Of a DNA stretch of 64,000 nt, positions 35,855-45,188 are shown one piece after another; position 1 is the stretch's first letter, and each line of letters opens with the position of its first letter. Below the pieces are notes generated by a model. The model had not been told where the DNA came from. It saw only the letters and a program-made list of their open reading frames with translations, and did no database searches. The position numbers were made by a program, and so were the translations under genes. This stretch comes from CAZHRK01 sp964534555 (GTDB taxonomy: Bacteria; Babelota; Babeliae; Babelales; RVW-14), in assembly GCA_964534555.1 (NCBI GenBank), contig CAZHRK010000001.1:616906-680905 (forward strand). The letters are read 5' to 3'.

Positions 35855-35877
35855 AAGGGGGCAACTCAGCCCCCCTT
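35855..35877 (+). terminator. Hairpin after ftsK, weak terminator
   Basis: AAGGGGG pairs with CCCCCTT across a short loop (35855-35877) but lacks a clear T-tract. Confidence 0.5.
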
Positions 35878-36031
35878 AATTAATGCTCTTAGCGCGCTTA
35901 AACCCGCGATCTTTTTGCCATAAGTTCAAGCATCGCTCGAGGTTTCTTGCTTGACAAAAAATCCATCCCAAGTAAGTTTTGCCCATAATTTATTATGGAG
36001 TGTATCGTCTTTGCGTAAAGGTAGGCCTTCT

Positions 36032-37480
36032 ATGAAGCTGCATCCCTCTTTTCTTCGTGCTGCCCTTCCAAATGGGTATTGTCTTCTGGGAAAAAAAGCA
36101 ATCACTTACGATGATTTGAGTGAGCACTGGACACAGCAGCATGTTCCTGTATGCATAGACAGCAGGCTTATTAAGGCAAATGATTTTTTTATACCGCTTA
36201 AAGGCCAGGCCGTTGATGGTCATCAGTATATAGCTCAAGCGCTTGAAAAAGGCGCAGTTGGGTCGCTTGTCGCACGCTCATACCTCCCGGATCTTTCGCG
36301 TATGCCGCAAGAGCTAATTGATAATAAATTATTTATAGTTGTTGATGACACAACAGAGGCTTTTATTGCGCTCGCAAAAACTCGTCGTATGGAGCTGATG
36401 TGCCCTGTTGTTGGTGTGACCGGATCAGTGGGTAAAACTTCAACAAAAGAGATGCTACGCAATATTCTTGCAGAGGCTGGGCTTCGTGCGTATGTTTCGT
36501 ATAAAAATTTTAATAGCGTCTACGGCGTAAGTTATAATCTTCTGATGATTCCTGATGATGTGCAGGTTGTTGTGCTTGAAATGGGGATTAGTCAGCAGGC
36601 AGAGATGCGTCAAAACGCTGATATCGTCCGTCCTGATTATGCAATTATTACAACAATCGGACATGCCCATATGCAGGGACTTGGTGGCTCTGTTCAAGCT
36701 ATCAGTTACGAAAAGCGTCAGATTTTTTCATTTTTTGGACCAGAGAATATCGGAATAATTAATGGGGATAACCCACTTCTTGATGAGGTTCATTATGCCC
36801 ATCCGGTAGCGCGATTTGGTTTAAAAACAAAAAATCAGGTGCAGGCGCGTCGGGTTAAGGTTGAGCATGATGCTGATGGTAATGCAACGACACGTTTTAT
36901 TCTGAAGTGGTATGGGAGCAAGGTCGCGGTTTCTATGAGTGGTAATCACCAAGGCATGCTCAATAATGCGCTTGCGGCTGCAACAGCGGCTTATTTCCTT
37001 AAAATACCGCTTGATGCTCTTGTACGTGGAATCGAGTCTTATAAAGGCTTTGACAATCGCTTTGAGCTTGCAAAAATTGCAGGGGGCAAAGGGCTTCTTA
37101 TTAACGATTGCTACAACGCTAATCCTGAGAGCATGCGCGCTGCACTTGATGCATTTGCGCAAATAAAAAAGCCGCTACGAAAAGTAGCTGTCCTTGGTGA
37201 CATGCTTGAACTAGGTGAGCGTGAGCTTTTTTGGCACAGGCAAGTTGGAAAAGTTGTTTCAAAAGTTGATGATCTACAAGCCTTAATTTTAGTTGGCCAT
37301 AGAGCTCGCGAGATAGCAAAAAGCATAAATCACACGCTTGAAATTATTTTTGTAGATGATTGGGCAGCCGCCGTTAAACCGCTTCAAGAAATAATCGATA
37401 AAGAGCCAAGCCTTGTGCTTGTTAAAGCGTCGCGCGGCATACAGCTTGATAAAATGGTCTCTACTGTTATTGAAAAGTAA
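36032..37480 (+). CDS. murF: UDP-MurNAc-tripeptide--D-Ala-D-Ala ligase
   Basis: 482 residues from the ATG at 36032; the frame extends 27 codons upstream from a TTG without a good site. Adds D-Ala-D-Ala to the peptidoglycan precursor. ATP-binding loop GVTGSVGKTSTKEML (about residues 128-142), SYKNFNSVYGVSYNLL, a central block with GNHQGMLNNALAAATAA, and INDCYNANPESMRAALDAF in the C-terminal domain are typical of MurF. It shows the cell makes at least part of a peptidoglycan pathway. No other mur gene lies in the window. Confidence 0.95.
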   Translation: MKLHPSFLRAALPNGYCLLGKKAITYDDLSEHWTQQHVPVCIDSRLIKANDFFIPLKGQAVDGHQYIAQALEKGAVGSLVARSYLPDLSRMPQELIDNKLFIVVDDTTEAFIALAKTRRMELMCPVVGVTGSVGKTSTKEMLRNILAEAGLRAYVSYKNFNSVYGVSYNLLMIPDDVQVVVLEMGISQQAEMRQNADIVRPDYAIITTIGHAHMQGLGGSVQAISYEKRQIFSFFGPENIGIINGDNPLLDEVHYAHPVARFGLKTKNQVQARRVKVEHDADGNATTRFILKWYGSKVAVSMSGNHQGMLNNALAAATAAYFLKIPLDALVRGIESYKGFDNRFELAKIAGGKGLLINDCYNANPESMRAALDAFAQIKKPLRKVAVLGDMLELGERELFWHRQVGKVVSKVDDLQALILVGHRAREIAKSINHTLEIIFVDDWAAAVKPLQEIIDKEPSLVLVKASRGIQLDKMVSTVIEK

Positions 37481-37541
37481 ATCCCTTGTAAGGCATGAGC
37501 AAAAGCGTTATGGTGAAACTGATTAGGAGAAGGAGTTCCCC

Positions 37542-38075
37542 ATGCGTACATTATTCCTTGATGGCCTTGAAAGTCATGAAGGGCAAATGATAACACGCCT
37601 GCTTGATTTGCCACATAAGATACTTTCTCATCACGACACCGATGGGATTGAACAACTTATTTTGTATGAATTAGCGCAAGAGCAGTCGTTTGGTTTTGAT
37701 AAAGCAAGCTATCTTATTGATAACCCTGACTTTGATTGTCTGAAGGGTGTTGCTGGATACGATCGTAGTCAGTGTCGTTTGTCTGTAACAAATCCTTGGG
37801 AAAACCCCAGGGCAAGCGTGCTTGACCTTAAAAATGCACAATTTAATCAGCAGGTTTTAACGCTTTCACAAAACAGTTTGTGTAGCCGCACCCCTGCAGT
37901 TGATTCTGATTCTATTAAAGAGCTTTCTGGTGCGCTTGGCATGCGTAATCCATCATTTGTTACCTGGAAAATGAAGCACGGCAACCACGGCATACTTCTT
38001 TTTGAAGAGGGTGATAAACCTCACGCGCGCAGAGATTTGCTTCAGCATTTCGTTGCGCTTCTTGGTCTTTGCTAA
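37542..38075 (+). CDS. Hypothetical cytoplasmic protein
   Basis: 177 residues with AGGAGAAGGAG before the ATG and no signal peptide. Mixed alpha/beta sequence without a recognised motif (RTLFLDGLESHEGQMITRLL; ASYLIDNPDFDCLKGVAGYD). It begins 61 bases after murF and ends before a terminator, so it may be transcribed with murF. Function unknown. Confidence 0.65.
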   Translation: MRTLFLDGLESHEGQMITRLLDLPHKILSHHDTDGIEQLILYELAQEQSFGFDKASYLIDNPDFDCLKGVAGYDRSQCRLSVTNPWENPRASVLDLKNAQFNQQVLTLSQNSLCSRTPAVDSDSIKELSGALGMRNPSFVTWKMKHGNHGILLFEEGDKPHARRDLLQHFVALLGLC

Positions 38076-38103
38076 AGACGTCTCAAAATACCGTTATTCC
38101 TTG

Positions 38104-38134
38104 AAGACGATCCTGCGGGCAGGGTCGTCTTTTC
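38104..38134 (+). terminator. Rho-independent terminator
   Basis: AAGACGATCCTG (38104-38115) pairs with CAGGGTCGTCTT (38120-38131) with one G-T pair, followed by TTCTTTT. Confidence 0.85.
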
Positions 38135-38374
38135 TTTTACCCGCCAGCGCTCAAAAACACTTAGCTAAAGGCTTTTTCTCTCTGCATTATGGTGTAAACC
38201 TTTAAATTTCGCCTCTGTTAGCTTTTTTCTTTACACTTGTTACAATTTGCCACCAATAATAACTTGAGCGTTATGAGTGAGCTTACATAATCAGTTAATG
38301 CTTATTTACATTCGTTGTAATCACTTTTTGACCTTGTCTTACGCTGCTCTGACAGAAGATGGTAGAGGATTTTT

Positions 38375-39481
38375 ATGCTTAATGCGCCGCTTTTATTTAT
38401 TTTTTTAGTCAGTATGTTCGCTGTAAACGCAGCACAGAGTGCCTCTCCATTTCCACGTTTGACAACAAGGGTAACTCATGCTGGAGCAGGTTCACCGCTG
38501 ACAGAAGCTGTTGGCGCGGCTGGTGGTAGCTCAGCGGCAGTTCTTTATGTTACTGATGAAGTTGAAGCGACTTCTGTAGCTGCGCATGCCATCGCTACAG
38601 CGCCTCCTCAGCCCGCTAGAAGAGGTTTAAGACGTGCAACAGCAATTGATGAAGCTGTGCTTGTTATTGATGAAGCTCCATCTGCTCACGCGCTAGCTGT
38701 TGCAGCTCATGCTGGTGGCGCAGGTGTTTTTGATGCGATGATGAGCTCGTTTGTAAGACTGCAAGAAGCGGGTATTTCTGATACCGTCTTTTCGCCATCT
38801 ATTTGCGCAGCCTTAGCTATTAATGAGCCAACTGTGGTTGATTCGATTATTGAAGCATATAATCATCACGATTTTTCAGTTTTTCACTCTAGCGGCGAAA
38901 CACCTTTAGCGTGTTTCCCAGCTGATTTACACCCTCATACACGTGCTCGATTTCAACTTGTCGCTGCACTTAAAAGGGTGCACAACTCACATTTTGATAA
39001 GCTTATTAAAGATGAAATTCTTGCTTCTATTCCTCGTGCAGATGGTCTTCGAGCGAGAATTGATAGCGTTAGAGCGTTGCTTGCATACACATTATTTTTA
39101 TCAGCGCACACTATTTTTGATATTGGTTATGACGACGCGTCTAAAGATTTTTTTATAATGGTTATTGCCCATTTTACTGAAGATGCTTTTTCAAGATTTT
39201 GCATCGATTTTTCATCAGAGTGCGAAACAAAAGCTGATGCACTGAGTGATTCAATAAAAGCACGTTCAGAGCGCATGTATCATGAACTCATGGCAGGAGC
39301 AGAGGCCGGCGAGGCTGAGGCATCTGCAGGCATTGGGCATCATTATGTTCTTAAAAATTATTCCTCTGCCGCTGCTCGGGCGCATGTTCTGGTCAAACTT
39401 TTGGCAAAACGCCACCTTGGCTTTCTTATAAACAGCCAGATTAATGAGTCATGCGGCCGTTGCCTTGCATGGAAAGCATAA
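38375..39481 (+). CDS. Secreted Ala-rich protein of unknown function
   Basis: 368 residues. Signal peptide MLNAPLLFIFLVSMFAVNAA. An Ala/Gly/Thr-rich linker (about residues 25-115) is followed by a helical domain at about 118-310 (AICAALAINEPTV-type helices; LRARIDSVRALLAYTLFLSA). The end contains CGRCLAWKA, a Cys pair that is the only such motif here. AGAGGA lies before the ATG. No family recognised. It is followed by two RING-like secreted genes in the same direction. Confidence 0.7.
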   Translation: MLNAPLLFIFLVSMFAVNAAQSASPFPRLTTRVTHAGAGSPLTEAVGAAGGSSAAVLYVTDEVEATSVAAHAIATAPPQPARRGLRRATAIDEAVLVIDEAPSAHALAVAAHAGGAGVFDAMMSSFVRLQEAGISDTVFSPSICAALAINEPTVVDSIIEAYNHHDFSVFHSSGETPLACFPADLHPHTRARFQLVAALKRVHNSHFDKLIKDEILASIPRADGLRARIDSVRALLAYTLFLSAHTIFDIGYDDASKDFFIMVIAHFTEDAFSRFCIDFSSECETKADALSDSIKARSERMYHELMAGAEAGEAEASAGIGHHYVLKNYSSAAARAHVLVKLLAKRHLGFLINSQINESCGRCLAWKA

Positions 39482-39591
39482 AATAAGCACTATTTCTACG
39501 CGCGCTTGACCTGGCTTCCTTAAACCCTTGATATAAATATTTCAATTTGTAATTATTTATATAGATAATTGGTTCGATGACTGAGGTTGGT

Positions 39592-41079
39592 ATGAAGAAA
39601 TTATTAGGTTTTGCAGTGTTTTTTTCATTCGCTGTCGGCTTTTCAGCCGTCTATCGTGTTAATGCTGCTGCTATGTCATCGCATGATCGCGCGCGATTCT
39701 TATTAAAAGATTTATCAGAGCGGTTTGAGCTTTTTAAAGCTCAGGGGCTTGTTGCACTTGAAGATGTACAAGGGTTTTTACCCCTAGGATTTTTGGCAAC
39801 ATTTGCAGGGCTTGATGATGAAGAGCGTGCATTTTTTGCGCTAGAGTTTATTCGCTCTAGTTCTGGACCATTAACGTATGTCTCAGAAGACAAAGCTGAT
39901 GAAATTTTAACACAAGCACGTCTTAACCTTAGTCAAAAAAAAGCTTCAATAATGCAGCTTCAAGAGGCTGTGAGCCCGCTTGCCCGAGCTCCTCGAATAG
40001 CTCCATCCAGCATAAGACAAAATTTTGAGCTTCTTCGATCGCCCCATATTCCTTCACGATTAGATTTAGGCGATGTTATTCTTGTTGGCGGAGAATCATC
40101 ATCCCCGCTAAGGCTTCGTGCCGCTACGGGTGACTGGCAGGGGCCGGTTGATGCCAAAAGCTTTGATGTTATTCGTCGTATCATGAAAGCTCGACGAGGG
40201 CCAATCGTTGCTAATTTTGATTTGCCGACTGTCCTTAATGACCGCTTAGCAGATGATGCAGCGCGTTATTTTGAGCTTTTAGAAAGAGATCCTCTTGTCA
40301 GAGGAAGAAAAAATGATCTTGATAGTTTAAACGATAATCACCGAGCATATTTTGTGCGTATGTATCGTGATGCTGATTTTGTTTCAAGATGCGCAGACAG
40401 AGGTTTGAGCGGAGACAGTCTTATTGATGAAGCAATTATTGCATCTGCATTTGGGCTGCGAGGATTTTTACTTGATTCTCCGGCTGCTGCATCTGCTCAT
40501 ACTATGAGCGCAGTGCGCTCTTCTGGCGGAGGCTCAGGTGGCGGAGTTGCTGCAAGCGCAGCTGCCGCAGCATCAGCATCAAGTGAGCCGGTAGCTACGA
40601 GTATGAGGTTTTCACCTGAGGGTGATTACCCAGTTAGGAAATTTAGGGATTTCTCAAGAAGAGGCTCGATTAATACCGCTGATCCTCTAACGCAGGATGA
40701 CTTTGATGCAGACAGCGATGTTATTGCTCTTCCATGTGGGCATCTCTACCTTCCTGAATCAGTTCAAGGATTAAAGGAAAATGGTTACCACGTCTGTTCT
40801 GTGTGCCGTGAGCCATTTAAAGCTGAGCCAACATCAGTTGAGCGAGAGCGACGAGCTGCAGATGAGCGTGCCGATGATGAACTCGAGGTTGATGCTTTTA
40901 TCAGTTCGTTGCCTAGAGAGATACAAGTTGGTTTAGCTGATCTGCCATCTGAAGCGCGTGTATCATTCAAAGCCTTAGTAGAAACAACACCAAATCGACC
41001 TGGTGAGAGCCAAAACGCTAAGGTTCGTAGGCTTTGGGTGAGTGGTGGATTTGCAGATGCTGCGTGCGCTGCACGATAA
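39592..41079 (+). CDS. Secreted protein with partial RING-like finger
   Basis: 495 residues from the ATG at 39592 (GAGG five bases upstream; an ATG at 39577 is an alternative). Signal peptide MKKLLGFAVFFSFAVGFSAV. The middle part is helical and includes an Ala/Ser/Gly linker (about residues 300-330). Near the C-terminus lies LPCGHLYLPESV followed by VCSVCREPF: Cys382, His384, Cys402 and Cys405, the second half of a RING-type zinc finger. The first CxxC pair is absent, as in SP-RING/U-box-like folds with one zinc. An acidic helical tail follows. It may act as a ubiquitin-ligase-like effector; this is inference. Confidence 0.7.
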   Translation: MKKLLGFAVFFSFAVGFSAVYRVNAAAMSSHDRARFLLKDLSERFELFKAQGLVALEDVQGFLPLGFLATFAGLDDEERAFFALEFIRSSSGPLTYVSEDKADEILTQARLNLSQKKASIMQLQEAVSPLARAPRIAPSSIRQNFELLRSPHIPSRLDLGDVILVGGESSSPLRLRAATGDWQGPVDAKSFDVIRRIMKARRGPIVANFDLPTVLNDRLADDAARYFELLERDPLVRGRKNDLDSLNDNHRAYFVRMYRDADFVSRCADRGLSGDSLIDEAIIASAFGLRGFLLDSPAAASAHTMSAVRSSGGGSGGGVAASAAAAASASSEPVATSMRFSPEGDYPVRKFRDFSRRGSINTADPLTQDDFDADSDVIALPCGHLYLPESVQGLKENGYHVCSVCREPFKAEPTSVERERRAADERADDELEVDAFISSLPREIQVGLADLPSEARVSFKALVETTPNRPGESQNAKVRRLWVSGGFADAACAAR

Positions 41080-41096
41080 GTTAATTTAAAATTCTC

Positions 41097-41134
41097 AATA
41101 AGGCCCTAACAGCTCTATACGTTTGGGCCTTATT
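41097..41134 (+). terminator. Hairpin terminator
   Basis: AATAAGGCCC (41097-41106) pairs with GGGCCTTATT (41125-41134), 18-base loop. Confidence 0.75.
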
Positions 41135-41219
41135 CTAATTGTTTGCCTACTCAGAAATTTATCAGTATCATAAGCCCCTTATTTAGTCTGATTATCGGTA
41201 TTTTAAAGGGCTTATAATT

Positions 41220-42233
41220 GTGAAAACATTATTTGTTGTGCTTATTGCCTCTCTTGCAACTCAGATTCATCTTTTGGGTGCTGCATCAAGACAATCTTCC
41301 CCGCACCGCCGCGGTCTAACCCATGAAGTTTTTGCAGAAAAAAAATCAGCAACACATGCTGTAAAGCCTGGGCGTACTTCTGCTTTGTCACGACGCTTCC
41401 GTGGAATATCTCGTGCAGAGTTTTTGGTTCAAAATCATAAAGCTTCGTCACCCAAGGTTTTTGGGGTTCCTGTTTATAAAAGAAAAAAAGGTTTAACACG
41501 AGCAGATTTTAGCGCAGCACGTGGATGTTTTACCTTGCCTCAAGGCAAGCTTAGAGCGCCAGGTCTTTTAGAAACTGTTTTTAAACCTTCTTTGGTTGGT
41601 AATGGGCACTTGTATAATGACGTCTGTCCAATTGATTTAGAGCAATTTAATGCTAGTGAACAAATTACGCTTCTAGTTTGGTGTGGCCACGCTTTTAGGG
41701 CTCAATATAATGACGGATTTAAAGCCGCTGGGCATATTTGTCCAACGTGTAAAATGTCATATGCACCGGCAGATGCTCCTGTTGAAGCCCCGCAACAACT
41801 CCCACTTTTTGATAGAGAAGCTTTCATGATTGGAGTTGAGGCACGATTATCTCAAGATGTGACTGAGGTTTTGACTGCAATGAGTGATCCAGACCTTGAG
41901 ATTTTTGCGACACATTTTAGCCACGCGCCAGTTGACCTTGCTGATGAAGTTAAAGCACGTCAAATTCTTGCTGGGATGGGGTATGATATTGAGCAGGCTG
42001 AAGGCGATAATTTTGGGGAAGGTGCTGAAGCTGAAGCCGGAGATGATAATTTTGATGGTGCTCAAGCTCCCTTTGATAATCTTACAGAAGAGCAGCAGCA
42101 GTGTGTTCTTTTGCATCTTGCAAGCAATGCTATTGATCGTCATCCGCGCGAATTCACTCAAGAAGAGCTTAACCTCATCCTTATAGACTTTCAGCCAGAA
42201 GATGCAGCTGTTGCTGAAGAGGCTGATGTTTAG
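41220..42233 (+). CDS. Secreted protein with SP-RING-like zinc motif
   Basis: 337 residues, GTG start with AAAGGG upstream. Signal peptide (KTLFVVLIASLATQIHLLGA). A basic linker with two copies of a short LTRADF/ISRAEF-like unit (RGISRAEFLVQ; KGLTRADFSA) precedes the finger: CPID (Cys136), WCGHAF (Cys155, His157) and ICPTCKM (Cys174, Cys177). The pattern resembles SP-RING, where the first pair is also incomplete (CPxS/D). The C-terminus is helical and strongly acidic (GEGAEAEAGDDNFDGAQAP). It sits next to another gene with a similar finger; together they look like a small family. Confidence 0.7.
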   Translation: MKTLFVVLIASLATQIHLLGAASRQSSPHRRGLTHEVFAEKKSATHAVKPGRTSALSRRFRGISRAEFLVQNHKASSPKVFGVPVYKRKKGLTRADFSAARGCFTLPQGKLRAPGLLETVFKPSLVGNGHLYNDVCPIDLEQFNASEQITLLVWCGHAFRAQYNDGFKAAGHICPTCKMSYAPADAPVEAPQQLPLFDREAFMIGVEARLSQDVTEVLTAMSDPDLEIFATHFSHAPVDLADEVKARQILAGMGYDIEQAEGDNFGEGAEAEAGDDNFDGAQAPFDNLTEEQQQCVLLHLASNAIDRHPREFTQEELNLILIDFQPEDAAVAEEADV

Positions 42234-42387
42234 TCCTCAAAGTTTTTAAAATCAGTTAAAAATTACTCTTCTACAGTGTTTGTTTAGCTAAGAAAGTATT
42301 TATTTTAGAAGTAATTAAATTAATTTTTAATAATTACAGCATCTAGATGCTAATACTGTGCAAAAAGACACGTTATTATGGCGCCAT

Positions 42388-42415
42388 TTGCCATTTAGAG
42401 GGGCGATGCTACAAT
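42388..42415 (+). promoter_or_regulatory. Sigma-70-type promoter with extended -10
   Basis: TTGCCA (42388-42393), 16-base spacer, TACAAT (42410-42415) preceded by TGC, 32 bases before the next ATG. Confidence 0.65.
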
Positions 42416-42447
42416 TTTAGGGTAAGTTTTTTATTTGGGGGAGATTT

Positions 42448-42711
42448 ATGAATAAGATTTCAATTTTATTATTTTCGTTGCTGCTTCAAGCTGTTGATCT
42501 TACCTGTGCTACAGGCACTACCGTGATCGAGCCTGAGTGGGGTGGTGAGGTGCTTCCTTTTGATACTTTAGATAAGGCGTCTAAAGCGCGTGTTCTTGAA
42601 TATTGTTCTATGCGTGGGGTTGAAGTTCATCCGAGAATGCTTTCTACTGAGCAAATAGCTTCAGTACTGAAGCTTATTTTGGCAATTGAAAAGTCAGCAG
42701 TTAGAAAATAA
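42448..42711 (+). CDS. Very small secreted protein, paralogue of next gene
   Basis: 87 residues with GGGGGAG before the ATG. Signal peptide ISILLFSLLLQAVDLTCA. The mature part shares with the next gene the pattern WGGE-x-LPFD-x-L followed by KA, PR-x-L, and a helix (EQIASVLKLILAIE versus EEIAVMLIRVAEFI). About 65 mature residues; no known family. Probably co-transcribed with the next gene, 47 bases downstream. Confidence 0.7.
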   Translation: MNKISILLFSLLLQAVDLTCATGTTVIEPEWGGEVLPFDTLDKASKARVLEYCSMRGVEVHPRMLSTEQIASVLKLILAIEKSAVRK

Positions 42712-42758
42712 TCATAAGATTTTTGCTGCATTGTTATCTCTGAGGGGGGATATAATTT

Positions 42759-43037
42759 ATGAGTAAGTTAGTAGTATTTTTATTTTCTTTAGTATTGTTT
42801 CCGGCCGTACCACTTCAGAGTGCTGCAAGGCAAACTGAAATAGATGCAGCATGGGGTGGAGAAGAGTTGCCATTTGATAAGCTATCCTCAAAAGCTAAGT
42901 GGTGCGTGCGTTTCTATTTACAGCAAGCTAACAATCAACGGTCTCCTCGACTTCTAACCGAAGAAGAAATTGCTGTCATGCTTATACGTGTCGCAGAATT
43001 TATTGTTGATACAACAGTCCAGCAACAGGTTAACTAA
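42759..43037 (+). CDS. Very small secreted protein, paralogue of previous gene
   Basis: 92 residues. Signal peptide KLVVFLFSLVLFPAVPLQSA. Shares WGGEELPFDKL, PRLLTEEEIAVML and overall length with the preceding protein. GAGGGGGGA lies upstream. Its last four bases overlap the end of the convergent heparinase-like gene. Function unknown. Confidence 0.7.
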   Translation: MSKLVVFLFSLVLFPAVPLQSAARQTEIDAAWGGEELPFDKLSSKAKWCVRFYLQQANNQRSPRLLTEEEIAVMLIRVAEFIVDTTVQQQVN

Positions 43038-44770
43038 CTATAAACAGATGTGTAATTTTGATCAGAGCGTATTATTATTGCGTTACAACTCTTCTTTTCA
43101 CCATACACTCTGCTTGCTGTTTTTTCTGTAATTTTTATTTCTTTTGAAAATGCAATGTGGCAATTAATTTGTTCGGTTGCCACCTTTATTTCAGTAGCAC
43201 TTACTTGAGTTGCTTTTACTTCTGCATCAAAAATCAGTAAAGATTCTTTGATTGGTCCGCTGTCAGTTATCAGAATAGACCCATCTTTTTTCAAGCAAAC
43301 AGTTCGTCTAATACCTAAAAACTCAGCGCTCATTGTGTAGTCACCTTTTTGTGTCATCATACCATCATACGTTATGACTGTTGAGATGCTTGTATTATGG
43401 CTTTCTGGTGCAATTGTATACACGCTATTGTTCTGAAAAATATCAGATTCAAATTTATCAGTTATCCCTGCGCATGGTGTGCTGTGTGATTGCCAGCTTC
43501 TGAGCGTATTGCGCCAACCAGGGTGTGATGTGTATCGATAGCTTCCTGGGTCAATTATTACAGGTATTCCGTTGATAGCCAGCGTAAGGCTGAGCGTATC
43601 ATTGTGCTTGTGTCCTGTCGGTGCGTGCTCGTGGTGCTTTGCCTGCCTAAGCGTGATGTGGATGTTTTCTGTCTTAATAATACTTAACCCAAAAACACTA
43701 AATTCACGTATGCATTTGTCAGTGTACTTGGTGTATTCAGCGTCATTAACAAAATAAGTTATTCTGCCGCTATCATCGTCTCCGATTGTGACAAATTTGT
43801 TTGGCGCATAACAGACTGCATCAAGAGCATCAAGCGCTTTTTTGTATCGTTCTTTATATGAGTTTGAAACAGGGATTTTATACTCATGTGCACGCATGAT
43901 CGCAAGGTGCATAAGTTCACAGTTCAGTCTGTGATATGCTGTTGAAGCCTCATAAAAAAATCCATCATCAAGCTGCTGATAAGCAAAAGCATGTTCTAAC
44001 TGATTCCAGGCTTTCAATAGATTCCGATAATTTTTTGTTATGTCAAAAAGATGCGTAATGATAAACCAATGGCCAACAAGGTCTGCAAGATAGTGATTAT
44101 TTGGCTTTGTCGATACCTCTAAGCACGACTCAATCATTATTTTGTGCTCGTTCATACTTTGCCTAAATCGACTCATCCACGTGCTAGAAAATGCATTTTG
44201 GTTTTTATATTTTTCAACGGCAAGGATTATGTTAAGCGCCCGAATACCAACTTCCATTGGGTTTGACCATTGCACCCCGCGCATAAATGGGTTTTGCTCC
44301 CAGAAATGATCACTATGCGCAGCAACGTCTTGAGGGTTGTCAGTATGGGCAAGTTGGTGCATGCGCCCAAGCTCCCACGGCGTTTTGATATCGTGTATAG
44401 GATCATCTTGTGCATTCAAGCTGCCGAGTGTTGGTTTGCAATCAAGGCCAAAAGAGCATTTCCAGCTTACTGGAGATGGTGTTGATAGAGTAACGTCTTG
44501 GTGCCATGGGGTGTTTGTTAGATCAAACTCATACCTGCCAAAACCAAGAATAGTTACGGAGAAATATCGACCAGAGGATTTTGCTGGGATACAAACTGCA
44601 GGAATGCTTTTTTTGTAGCGCAGCGTGAAAAGCTTTTTTTTGATCCGCATGAAAACGAGCCATGCAACGACACTTAATCCATGTTGTCTTATTTTCTTAC
44701 TACTACGCATCAGCAAAAAAATCATACGCAGCTCCACAAAAATGAGTTGAAGCACTTTTTTTTTATGCAT
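43034..44770 (-). CDS. Heparinase II/III-like protein
   Basis: 578 residues. An N-terminal helical toroid-like part (RQSMNEHKIMIESCLEVSTK; NNHYLADLVGHWFIITHLFD) is followed by a beta-rich part carrying the family hallmark GHKHNDTLSLTLAINGIPVI, then DPGSYRY (about residues 387-413). Such enzymes are polysaccharide lyases for acidic glycans, or act in exopolysaccharide export clusters. No standard signal peptide is seen, only hydrophobic residues near LRMIFLLM, and the start is not supported by a ribosome binding site. It has no polysaccharide-synthesis neighbours. Its isolation suggests acquisition by transfer, or host-glycan use. Confidence 0.8.
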   Translation of the reverse strand: MHKKKVLQLIFVELRMIFLLMRSSKKIRQHGLSVVAWLVFMRIKKKLFTLRYKKSIPAVCIPAKSSGRYFSVTILGFGRYEFDLTNTPWHQDVTLSTPSPVSWKCSFGLDCKPTLGSLNAQDDPIHDIKTPWELGRMHQLAHTDNPQDVAAHSDHFWEQNPFMRGVQWSNPMEVGIRALNIILAVEKYKNQNAFSSTWMSRFRQSMNEHKIMIESCLEVSTKPNNHYLADLVGHWFIITHLFDITKNYRNLLKAWNQLEHAFAYQQLDDGFFYEASTAYHRLNCELMHLAIMRAHEYKIPVSNSYKERYKKALDALDAVCYAPNKFVTIGDDDSGRITYFVNDAEYTKYTDKCIREFSVFGLSIIKTENIHITLRQAKHHEHAPTGHKHNDTLSLTLAINGIPVIIDPGSYRYTSHPGWRNTLRSWQSHSTPCAGITDKFESDIFQNNSVYTIAPESHNTSISTVITYDGMMTQKGDYTMSAEFLGIRRTVCLKKDGSILITDSGPIKESLLIFDAEVKATQVSATEIKVATEQINCHIAFSKEIKITEKTASRVYGEKKSCNAIIIRSDQNYTSVYS

Positions 44771-44834
44771 ACAATGCGTATCGTATGGTACGCTGCTTGT
44801 CTGTAAGCATCTCCTTTAAAGGATATAAATAAAA

Positions 44835-45155
44835 ATGAAATCAACAATACTTTTTCTGGCGCTTTTTGTATCACCTTTAATAACTACTACTCAGCTTAAT
44901 TCTCGTGGTTGCCCGTACGCAGAAATTATGGGAGCTGCTGAATTAGATCCTGTAGCAAGAGCAAGAGCTGCTGAAGCAATTTATCAACAAAATCAGCCTC
45001 ATGCTCAGGATGCAGATGATGCTGAGCAAATGCAGGGCTGTGCTCGTCGATGCTGCCGACGTATGAGCGAGCGTTTAAATCGTCTTGTTGCTGCGCTTAT
45101 TGCACGTGGAGTTACTATTGCGACGATTTTTTCAATTACAAGAGCTTGCCACTAA
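44835..45155 (+). CDS. Small secreted Cys-containing protein
   Basis: 106 residues. Signal peptide MKSTILFLALFVSPLITTT. Six Cys are visible, including the cluster CARRCCRR, after an Ala/Gln-rich acidic helix (ARARAAEAIYQQNQPHAQDA). A hydrophobic helix (LVAALIARGVTIATIFSI) near the end could insert in a membrane. AAAGGA lies about 12 bases before the ATG. It is 33 bases upstream of trpS, so the two may be co-transcribed. Unknown family. Confidence 0.65.
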   Translation: MKSTILFLALFVSPLITTTQLNSRGCPYAEIMGAAELDPVARARAAEAIYQQNQPHAQDADDAEQMQGCARRCCRRMSERLNRLVAALIARGVTIATIFSITRACH

Positions 45156-45188
45156 TTATATAATTTTTACCACAAGGATTTTGGGGTT

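Noticed and set aside
35951..35979. TTGACA as a murF promoter, or TTG as the murF start
   Set aside because: No -10 hexamer lies at 16-18 bases from the TTGACA, and the upstream TTG has no ribosome binding site; the ATG at 36032 fits the family start.
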